Shown piece by piece: positions 14,805-20,214 of a stretch of DNA of 20,214 nt. Where the stretch lies: contig JAHFZE010000084.1 of NCBI GenBank assembly GCA_020854785.1, positions 1 through 20,214 of the forward strand, in the 5' to 3' direction. Position 1 is the first letter of the stretch, and each line of letters starts with the position of its first letter. The notes under the pieces are model-generated. The model did no database searches and had not been told where the DNA came from. It worked only from the letters and a program-made list of their open reading frames with translations. Source of the stretch: Methanomethylovorans sp. GTDB lineage: Archaea > Halobacteriota > Methanosarcinia > Methanosarcinales > Methanosarcinaceae. The translations under genes were made by a program, and so were the position numbers.

Positions 14805-15371
14805 TCAGCGTTCTTTCCCTATCGAGAAGGCTTTTCCAAGATCACGTCCAATGCCGTAGTAGCTCCTGTTCCCTGTCCCATATATTATAGGCCGGATCTT
14901 TTCTATGTCAGGATCTCCTTTTTCATCCAGTACGGATTCTTCTGCCTTGATATCGACTATCTCTCCAACGAACAGGGTGTGAAGTCCTATTTCAAGAGTG
15001 TGGAGCAGTCTGCATTCGAGAACTAAAGGGAACTCTCCGACATAGGGGGCAGGTACAAGCTCGCTCCTTACGGGGGTCAGACCGGTTGCCTTGAATTTAT
15101 CTTCATCCCTTCCGCTTGCGAGGCCAAAGTGATCGGCTTCTTTTACATGGTCTTCGGAAGGAATGCTTACGGTAAATGCCTTGTTTTCTATGATGCCTGC
15201 ATAGCTATAGGTAGCCTTGCGTAACGATACGCTGATACAGGGAGGAGCAGAACAGCAGATCCCGGCCCAGGCTACGGTCATGGCATTTGGCTTTCCGTTC
15301 AGGTCATATGTACCGACAACCCATGTTGGCGTCGGGAACGCGAGTGTCTTTGCTCCGATCGATCGTTTCAT
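14805..15371 (-). CDS. Flavin reductase-like FMN-binding protein (flavoredoxin type)
   Basis: A 188-residue protein of the flavin reductase-like FMN-binding split-barrel family. Evidence: the N-terminal [45 protein letters not shown] (flavin contact region), an [29 protein letters not shown] stretch, and [24 protein letters not shown] in the second half of the barrel. Archaeal members transfer electrons between flavin, ferredoxin or disulfide partners; the partner here is unknown. The ATG at 15371 has no Shine-Dalgarno, but a TATA box ends about 21 bases upstream, so the mRNA is probably leaderless. It is flanked by genes that seem to have separate promoters. Confidence 0.9.
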   Translation of the reverse strand: MKRSIGAKTLAFPTPTWVVGTYDLNGKPNAMTVAWAGICCSAPPCISVSLRKATYSYAGIIENKAFTVSIPSEDHVKEADHFGLASGRDEDKFKATGLTPVRSELVPAPYVGEFPLVLECRLLHTLEIGLHTLFVGEIVDIKAEESVLDEKGDPDIEKIRPIIYGTGNRSYYGIGRDLGKAFSIGKER

Positions 15372-15391
15372 GATTTAATGTTCTTTCAGAT

Positions 15392-15400
15392 GATATAAAA
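15392..15400 (-). promoter_or_regulatory. TATA box of the flavoprotein gene, probably leaderless
   Basis: TTTTATATC on the minus strand is centred 25 bases before the A of the start codon at 15371. At that spacing transcription would begin at or next to the ATG. Confidence 0.5.
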
Positions 15401-15552
15401 TGGTTTTCGAGCACACAGCAGCGTTCCAGCAGCTACAGTATTTGCTCTTATCAAAAAGGAGCCTACTATGTTCCTAAGGATAATTTAAAAATGGAGTTAC
15501 ACTTATACGCAACGTAAAACTCGTTATATTGGGAAGATCTGGATATTCAATA

Positions 15553-16158
15553 CTATCCTAAGTCCACACCTGCATTTATCTTAGGAAGGTCCTTCGAAGA
15601 CATGTACATAGCAAACATTTCCAGCTCATCGAATGGTATCTGTATCTCCTTCAGAGTATTCTTCATGTGGAATCCTGAAAGTTCCTCAGCATAGGATTCG
15701 ATGGTATTTTCCCATTCTGTTATAACTTTAGCTTTTTCTTCCTCTGGGATCCCTGTTTTTGATACATTGCCCATCATCCACAACGCAAATTCCCTGATGA
15801 TCAAAAAACCCACAGGACAAGGCTGCAAGCCTATGGAATTGCCCGAAGTGTTTACCTTAAATGGATATAGACCACACACAATGGGACGCTGATAATAGAC
15901 ACCGCATCTGTCATGCGGTTTTAAAAAAGAGCAAGGTGTTTCTATCCTGTATAGAGGGCTTGCAGGCATCTCGCTCTGTACCCTCTTTGCCTTTTCAGGA
16001 TCTATCTGAGAGAAAATCCTGTACTCCTCCTCGAATATGTGGATCTGGCCATGCTTGCAGCAATGCGCTTCACACTCCTGCGGGCATATGTAATATTGCA
16101 ATATACTTTGAATGGTGCCATAGTGAATGGCCTTTTTTACAGCTTCTCTCATATCCAT
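15553..16158 (-). CDS. YkgJ-family cysteine-cluster protein (second copy)
   Basis: A 201-residue protein with a variant YkgJ pattern: C25-x3-C29-x3-C33-C34 (CPQECEAHCC), C76 and C85 (PCSFLKPHDRCGVYYQRPIVCGLYPF), C95 in the RPxxCxLYP core, and C114 (QPCPVG). Metal or iron-sulfur binding is expected; no reaction is known. It is clearly diverged from the copy at 5353-6057, with different spacing in the first cluster and a shorter C-terminus. The ATG at 16158 is chosen; a TTG at 16173 and an ATG at 16152 are alternatives, and none has a strong Shine-Dalgarno. A TATA box lies about 40 bases upstream. Confidence 0.8.
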   Translation of the reverse strand: MDMREAVKKAIHYGTIQSILQYYICPQECEAHCCKHGQIHIFEEEYRIFSQIDPEKAKRVQSEMPASPLYRIETPCSFLKPHDRCGVYYQRPIVCGLYPFKVNTSGNSIGLQPCPVGFLIIREFALWMMGNVSKTGIPEEEKAKVITEWENTIESYAEELSGFHMKNTLKEIQIPFDELEMFAMYMSSKDLPKINAGVDLG

Positions 16159-16195
16159 AAAGATCTTTACCAATTGCGTGCTTTTGAGGCTGGTG

Positions 16196-16205
16196 CCTAT
16201 ATAAG
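16196..16205 (-). promoter_or_regulatory. TATA box of the second YkgJ gene
   Basis: CTTATATAGG on the minus strand, expected initiation near 16175 and a leader of about 17 nt. A second AT-rich candidate lies near 16225-16235. Confidence 0.4.
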
Positions 16206-16302
16206 GCGTCTGATAAACTCAATAAGTTGAATATATAGGTTTTCCCGGAAAGAAAGTGTATTCCAGAGCTACTGCCTTTCCTAAAGGTCCTCACAAGCAT
16301 TT

Positions 16303-17091
16303 TTAAATATTGTCTTGTTTCAATTTGATTGAGACCAATTGCTTCCTAGTATTAAAAAAGCTCCTGTAGGAGAGGTAACAAGCCACATAGGAAGAAATAG
16401 AAGTGGTCGAAAGCAACATGAAAGTGACCATGATCTGATATTTTATTGCCTCTATGGGAGATATCCCCGCAAGTATCAATCCCGTCATCATTCCTGGCAG
16501 TGATACGATCCCTAATGTTCTTGCAGAGTCGATAGTTGGGATCATGCCTGTTCTTATTGCATCTCTTATTATTCCTATAGAAGAAGGCAGGATATCTGCA
16601 CCCAGAGACAATTTTGTTTCCACTTCCTCTCTCTTGCTTTTGAAATCAGACAGCATCTGCTTATAACATACACCCAGCGCAACCATAGAATTGCTGATGA
16701 TCATACCGCTCACGGGAATTATCTGATACGGCTCATATGCTATTGTTCCCGAGAACACAAGTACAGAAAGGGTCAGCACAGTGCCTGTTGCAATGGCACC
16801 GAAAGATATTGTCAGTATTTTTTGAATGCCCTTTCCTCTTTTAGAGGCATTGTATGCAGCATTGAAGGCCATGAAAAGGAGCAGAAGAGTTGTAAATAGG
16901 GAACTTTCAAGACCGAATATGTATTCAAGGATATATCCTACAATAACGAGCTGGATAATAGCTCTTGCCACACTGACCAATGTTTCCTTTTCAATTCCCA
17001 GTTTTTGTGAGTAGGACAGATAAAGCGACACAAGCACAAGAGAAGAAGCAATAAGCAACGATGTATTATCGATAGCTATTGAACCATTCAT
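16303..17091 (-). CDS. fetB: FetB-like ABC transporter permease (UPF0014/YbbM)
   Basis: A 262-residue membrane protein with about seven hydrophobic spans, matching the UPF0014/FetB family. Typical segments are ARAIIQLVIVGYILEYIFG (43-61), VSGMIISNSMVALGVCYKQM near 126-145, KLSLGADILPSSIGIIRDAIRTGMIPTIDS near 160-189, and LGIVSLPGMMTGLILAGISPIEAIKYQ, the family signature, near 193-219. In Escherichia coli FetAB exports iron and protects against peroxide. The metal handled here is not shown by the sequence. Its ATG overlaps the stop of the ATPase gene as ATGA. Confidence 0.9.
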   Translation of the reverse strand: MNGSIAIDNTSLLIASSLVLVSLYLSYSQKLGIEKETLVSVARAIIQLVIVGYILEYIFGLESSLFTTLLLLFMAFNAAYNASKRGKGIQKILTISFGAIATGTVLTLSVLVFSGTIAYEPYQIIPVSGMIISNSMVALGVCYKQMLSDFKSKREEVETKLSLGADILPSSIGIIRDAIRTGMIPTIDSARTLGIVSLPGMMTGLILAGISPIEAIKYQIMVTFMLLSTTSISSYVACYLSYRSFFNTRKQLVSIKLKQDNI

Positions 17092-17744
17092 TTTAAAACC
17101 TCCAGAGAATTGATCTTTCCAGCTTCCACGGTAATGATCTTGTTTGCATACTTCTGGCTTTTTTCGGGATCATGCGTGATCCACAGAACAGTAATTCCTT
17201 CATTGTTAAGGGAAGAAACAGCATTCTCCACCATGCGTGTATTTTCCGCATCTAGGGCAGAGGTGATCTCATCCAGCAGCAGAACTTCAGGAAGGAACAA
17301 CAAAGTTCTTACCAGCGATATCCTTTGCTTCTCGCCTCCTGAAAGGTTTTGAACATCGGCAGTCAGAAAAGTGAAGGGTATATTGAACAATGAGAATAGT
17401 TCCTTTACCCTGCCTTCGTTAAAGGGCATCTTTCTGACGGAGAAGGGAAAATCAAGGTTCTCCTTCACATTATTGCCAAAGAGATAAGGTGATTGAGAGC
17501 AATAAGCAATGCTTTTTCTTAAATCCGTTGGAATGTACTCGTTCATGTTCACGCCTTTATAGAATATGTTTCCGCCTGTTGGACTTATCAGATGACTACA
17601 AAGCCGTAGTAATGTGCTTTTACCACTGCCAGAAGGACCAACTATAGAAATAAAGTCTCCGGCCTCGACAACAAAGGATACGTTCCTGAGAATGGCCTTA
17701 CCATCATTAACAAAAGACACATTCTGAAGATCAAGCAATGGCAA
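17088..17744 (-). CDS. fetA: FetA-like ABC transporter ATP-binding protein
   Basis: A 218-residue ABC ATPase of standard length. Walker A is GPSGSGKST (36-44), the Q-loop is near Q84, the signature is LSGGEKQR (134-141), Walker B is VLLLDE (154-159) and the switch histidine is H191 (WITHD). It is the energy-providing partner of the permease, whose gene overlaps it by four bases. The start is TTG at 17744, about seven bases after GAGGAGGT. No ATG lies near the N-terminus, and this start gives the normal MPLLDLQNVSF opening. The marR stop is 16 bases upstream, so all three genes form one operon. Confidence 0.92.
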   Translation of the reverse strand: MPLLDLQNVSFVNDGKAILRNVSFVVEAGDFISIVGPSGSGKSTLLRLCSHLISPTGGNIFYKGVNMNEYIPTDLRKSIAYCSQSPYLFGNNVKENLDFPFSVRKMPFNEGRVKELFSLFNIPFTFLTADVQNLSGGEKQRISLVRTLLFLPEVLLLDEITSALDAENTRMVENAVSSLNNEGITVLWITHDPEKSQKYANKIITVEAGKINSLEVLK

Positions 17745-17751
17745 ATTGGAT

Positions 17752-17759
17752 ACCTCCTC
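17752..17759 (-). promoter_or_regulatory. Ribosome binding site that fixes the fetA TTG start
   Basis: GAGGAGGT on the minus strand lies seven bases before the TTG at 17744 and just after the marR stop codon. It is the strongest Shine-Dalgarno in the operon and decides the non-ATG start. Confidence 0.75.
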
Positions 17760-17760
17760 A

Positions 17761-18198
17761 CTATTGGTACTTTGGAGAGAATAGGGACTTCAACTCGATA
17801 TTTTCAAGCATTTCCTCAAGAAGCGCTTTAAGTTGCTCTTTTTTTTGAGATTCCAGACTACCGAACAGGTTACTTGCGAATATCTGATCCTCTGTTATAT
17901 GCTTTTCAACCGCCGACTTTCCATTTTCCGTAGCTTTCAGCTCTATGGATCTTCGATCTTTGTTCGTCCTAGATCTGTCAATAAGTTCCTTGTTTTCCAG
18001 CCTGTCAAGTATCCCTGTGAGCGTGGAAGGAGGAATGTTGTATTTGTTAGAGATGTCCTTTGAAAGCATGTTGCTGTGCAAGTATATCCTCTCAAGCACG
18101 TACATCTCCTGAGGAGGTATTCCGGATGTCTGAAGCTGATATTCGTTCTTGTACTGAATGATGTCGATGATCTTATGAATTAAAGCATTATCATCCAA
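17761..18198 (-). CDS. MarR-family transcriptional regulator
   Basis: A 145-residue winged-helix regulator. The recognition region NKYNIPPSTLTGILDRLENKELI (51-73) and the wing SRTNKDRRSIELKATENGK (75-93) are canonical MarR. Flanking helices (1-30 and 97-140) would form the dimer interface. As first gene of the operon with fetA and fetB, it most likely represses its own promoter in response to metal, oxidant or a small molecule (inference). The start is TTG at 18198: a stop codon lies two codons upstream in frame, the next ATG would delete the first helix, and GAGG lies eight bases before the TTG. Confidence 0.9.
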   Translation of the reverse strand: MDDNALIHKIIDIIQYKNEYQLQTSGIPPQEMYVLERIYLHSNMLSKDISNKYNIPPSTLTGILDRLENKELIDRSRTNKDRRSIELKATENGKSAVEKHITEDQIFASNLFGSLESQKKEQLKALLEEMLENIELKSLFSPKYQ

Positions 18199-18217
18199 AG
18201 CCTATCCCTCATAATAA

Positions 18218-18258
18218 TTCGTTAATCGAAAATTACGATATACGAAATATATATCTCT
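18218..18258 (-). promoter_or_regulatory. marR-fetAB promoter with inverted-repeat operator
   Basis: TTCGTTAATCG (18218-18228) and CGATATACGAA (18236-18246) are inverted copies matching at 9 of 11 positions around a seven-base AT spacer. On the minus strand the TATA box GATATATAT (about 18249-18257) abuts the repeat, so the repeat covers the expected initiation site near 18225. This is the classical layout for repression by a dimeric winged-helix regulator. Confidence 0.6.
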
Positions 18259-18448
18259 TTTGGTTTTGGTTTCAGATAGTTGTTTATTCGAATGCACTGA
18301 CAAGGGCTCTGTAAAAAGCTACCCTTTATCTAATTTTGACCTGAGAATTTAAAATGGATAAAACCCTAAGGAAAATCTTACTTTAGATCTATAGTTACAA
18401 TTTTAAGGCGCAAATCAAGAAACCAGATAGATAAAGGAGATCGATCAG

Positions 18449-19129
18449 ATGAGAGTATCTTTTGAGGAATCATATGAAAAAGTAACATTCAGGATTTCAG
18501 AGTTCCATCCAAAATACGAGAGAATCTTGCAAATGTGCTTTTATGAAAATGATGGTAAGGGATATACTAAAATCTATCCAAAGAACGTTAAATATTTAGA
18601 TAAAATACAGAAGCGATATTTTGATAATGCAAACTTGATGTTTGACCAGCTTGGTTATTTCGTTCCTGTTCCATGGGAAAAAGCATTAACTAAATTTTGT
18701 CAAATAACTCAAGATACAAATATTAAATGGTGGCTAACTGGAAGCTGTGCTGCGTGCATTCGCGGAATAAAAATGGATCCTCATGATGTGGATATTATGA
18801 CTGATTCAAAAAGCATTGAAGAAATAACTGACGTTTTCTCAGACTATTTAATTGAACCTATTGTTGACACGAACGGATGGCTAACTAAAGATTTCGGGGT
18901 AATTTTTCTACATGCAAGAATAGATATCGCATCTGACCCACAAGAGATCTTAGACATTCCAGAGCCAGTAGACTGTGGTCCGTATGCAAAACAGAACCTT
19001 GAGACCATAAAGTGGAATGGATATAATATAAAGGTTCCACCTTTGGAATTGCAGCTAAATGTAAACAAAAGAAGGGAAAGGATGGATAGAGTAAAACTCA
19101 TAGAAGATTTCATGAACAAAGAGTTTTAA
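18449..19129 (+). CDS. Orphan nucleotidyltransferase-fold protein
   Basis: A 226-residue protein with a Pol-beta-type nucleotidyltransferase core: the helix-turn WLTGSCAACIRGIKM (95-109, G98-S99), D113 and D115 (DVDIMTD), and a likely third metal ligand D159 (ARIDIAS). The C-terminal LELQLNVNKRRERMDRVKLI resembles that of AbiEii- or aminoglycoside-adenylyltransferase-like proteins, which contact RNA or a small substrate there. No antitoxin, HEPN partner or resistance gene is adjacent. Codons are richer in A/T than in neighbouring genes, which hints at transfer. AAGGAG at 18434-18439 is a good ribosome binding site. It converges with the kinase gene, the two stop codons overlapping. The activity (AMPylation, nucleotide addition to tRNA, antibiotic modification) is open. 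Confidence 0.72.
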   Translation: MRVSFEESYEKVTFRISEFHPKYERILQMCFYENDGKGYTKIYPKNVKYLDKIQKRYFDNANLMFDQLGYFVPVPWEKALTKFCQITQDTNIKWWLTGSCAACIRGIKMDPHDVDIMTDSKSIEEITDVFSDYLIEPIVDTNGWLTKDFGVIFLHARIDIASDPQEILDIPEPVDCGPYAKQNLETIKWNGYNIKVPPLELQLNVNKRRERMDRVKLIEDFMNKEF

Positions 19130-19689
19130 AGATGCATATTGGCAAAAAATTCCTCACTCCAGTCTACAGAACCGGGTTTATATTTTTTCGTTGCTTGCTC
19201 ATCCCGGCATTTAAGTAATGCATCAATGATCTCCTCAATATCTGCAATGGTTTCCTCAATGGCCTGGTTAGTGGTGTCTATTTCAAAGACCTTGTCACAC
19301 CACTCCACGGATTCGAAAAGGATAACATCAAGAGCCTCAGCTTCCAGGTTTTCCTGGACCTTATTTTCAGAATAGTTCCTTTGCAGAAGCCTCCCCCGCA
19401 GCTTTTCAGGGGATGTCCGCAGCACTATGACCATATCAGCGATGTGGTGGGAAAGGTGGCTGTCCAGTATAGTAACAGGGCTGAAGCTGTCGACTTTTTC
19501 CATGACTCGCTGCTCCACAAGGTCCATGTCAGCCACAACACAGTCCCTTTCGGCATCCACCTCAGAGTAAAGCTTCTCTTCCCTGATCAGTTCATTGAGG
19601 TGGATCACCTGGTATCCAGGCTTTTTTTCCAGCTGCGCTGTGACCGAGGTTTTACCCGTTCCGGGTGTTCCTGTGATACCAACAAGCAT
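19126..19689 (-). CDS. Fap7/hCINAP-like adenylate kinase
   Basis: A 187-residue P-loop kinase of the archaeal putative adenylate kinase (Fap7/AK6) family, whose eukaryotic relatives act in 18S rRNA maturation. Walker A is GTPGTGKT (7-14). VIHLNELIREEKLYSE near 28-43 is the NMP-binding segment, ILDSHLSHH near 73-81 corresponds to the family's DxHxxH-like site, and LRTSPEKLRGRLLQRNYSENKVQENLEAEALDVI follows. The ATG at 19689 gives the family start; a TTG three codons earlier is placed closer to an AGGT and cannot be excluded. It begins 24 bases after the glutamine amidotransferase gene on the same strand, probably in one transcript. Confidence 0.88.
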   Translation of the reverse strand: MLVGITGTPGTGKTSVTAQLEKKPGYQVIHLNELIREEKLYSEVDAERDCVVADMDLVEQRVMEKVDSFSPVTILDSHLSHHIADMVIVLRTSPEKLRGRLLQRNYSENKVQENLEAEALDVILFESVEWCDKVFEIDTTNQAIEETIADIEEIIDALLKCRDEQATKKYKPGSVDWSEEFFANMHL

Positions 19690-19713
19690 GCTACTCAATA
19701 AACCTGCAAAGGC

Positions 19714-20214
19714 TTAATCCTTATGCATGCCGGCCATCTTCAGGAAGTTCTCAACGATCTTCATCCCGCTTTCAGTGAGCACAGATTCCGGATGGAACTG
19801 CACACCATATATAGGATACTTCATGTGTTCCACCGCCATGATAATACCATCAGGTGTCCTTGCAGTCGCTTTGAGTTCATCGGCCAGCTTTTCTATGGCA
19901 AGGGAATGATACCTTCCAGCACTGAAGGTCTGTGATATACCAGCAAAGAGACGTGAGTTCTCGTGGATGATAGCAGATGTCTTGCCATGGATCGGACCGC
20001 CTTTTGCATATCCGATACTGCCTCCAAAAGCTGCATTGATGGCCTGGTGACCGAAACATACACCAAGCACAGGAATCTCAGGGCCGAAATCCCTTATAAT
20101 ATCAAGACAAGTTCCCACATCTTCTGCCTTATGCGGTGTTCCCGGACCAGGAGATATAACAATGGCATCCGGCTTTATCTTCCTTACTTCTTCCGGGGAG
20201 GTGGTATTCGAAAC
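19714..20214 (-). CDS. trpG: Anthranilate synthase component II (TrpG/PabA), 5' end beyond window
   Basis: The last 166 residues of a class I glutamine amidotransferase run from the right edge to the stop at 19714. Visible motifs are ISPGPGTPHKAED (oxyanion/substrate loop), GVCFGHQ with the nucleophile Cys (visible residue 53), AGRYHSLAI, and GVQFHPESVLTESG with the catalytic His141 and Glu143 of the visible part. It supplies ammonia from glutamine to chorismate for anthranilate or aminodeoxychorismate. The HPESVLTE ending favours TrpG, but TrpE and the other trp genes would be outside the window. A GTG at 20118 is only an internal codon. Confidence 0.88.
   Translation of the reverse strand, partial: VSNTTSPEEVRKIKPDAIVISPGPGTPHKAEDVGTCLDIIRDFGPEIPVLGVCFGHQAINAAFGGSIGYAKGGPIHGKTSAIIHENSRLFAGISQTFSAGRYHSLAIEKLADELKATARTPDGIIMAVEHMKYPIYGVQFHPESVLTESGMKIVENFLKMAGMHKD

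Noticed and set aside
1..20214. CRISPR array, transposon or prophage
   Set aside because: No regularly spaced repeats, transposase-like protein, terminal inverted repeats or phage structural genes were seen on either strand.

Overview
The window looks like a chromosomal segment of a methanogenic archaeon, most likely of the Methanosarcinales (Methanosarcinaceae). The evidence is a thermosome subunit, an Orc1/Cdc6 initiator, the YcaO-TfuA pair that thioamidates methyl-coenzyme M reductase, the archaea-type mevalonate enzymes, and a PAS-GAF sensor of the style common in that order. Archaeal TATA boxes are recognisable. Several genes start with TTG or GTG behind good Shine-Dalgarno sequences. 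I saw no rRNA, tRNA, CRISPR array, IS element or phage gene.

Layout, left to right. (1) 1-666 minus: N-terminal part of a PAS-GAF sensor protein cut by the window edge. (2) 667-1325: the only long gene-free stretch. It is AT-rich at first, then holds a strong plus-strand TATA box, two stable hairpins and a 14-nt direct repeat; this is a candidate ncRNA or a long structured leader. (3) 1326-4172 plus: anhydromevalonate-phosphate decarboxylase (UbiD family) and both subunits of phosphomevalonate dehydratase (aconitase X), the diagnostic steps of the archaeal mevalonate pathway. A B12-binding/radical SAM protein follows (4216-5322). (4) 5353-6057 minus: a YkgJ-type cysteine-cluster protein. (5) 6241-6414 plus: a 57-residue basic protein, then the thermosome (6598-8250) with its own promoter, a palindrome upstream, and a textbook hairpin-plus-T-run terminator. 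(6) 8322-11492 minus: cdc6, a GNAT acetyltransferase, a SufS-type cysteine desulfurase and a 51-residue protein, in reverse order of transcription. (7) 11689-13625 plus, divergent from (6): ycaO-tfuA. (8) 13862-16158 minus: a CPBP membrane protease, a flavin-reductase-like flavoprotein and a second YkgJ protein, each apparently with its own promoter. (9) 16303-18198 minus: a tightly packed marR-fetA-fetB operon with an inverted repeat at its promoter. (10) 18449-19129 plus: an AT-rich orphan nucleotidyltransferase. (11) 19126-20214 minus: a Fap7-like adenylate kinase and the 3' part of a trpG/pabA glutamine amidotransferase.

Functional links. The first plus-strand operon converts phosphomevalonate to isopentenyl phosphate for archaeal lipids. 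The divergent sufS/small ORF and ycaO-tfuA units put a sulfur-mobilising enzyme beside the enzymes that put sulfur into McrA, which suggests (inference) a sulfur-delivery relationship. The two YkgJ proteins, the aconitase X iron-sulfur enzyme, the radical SAM protein, SufS and the FetAB-like exporter give the region a metal/sulfur flavour, but only the operons named above are real evidence of linkage.
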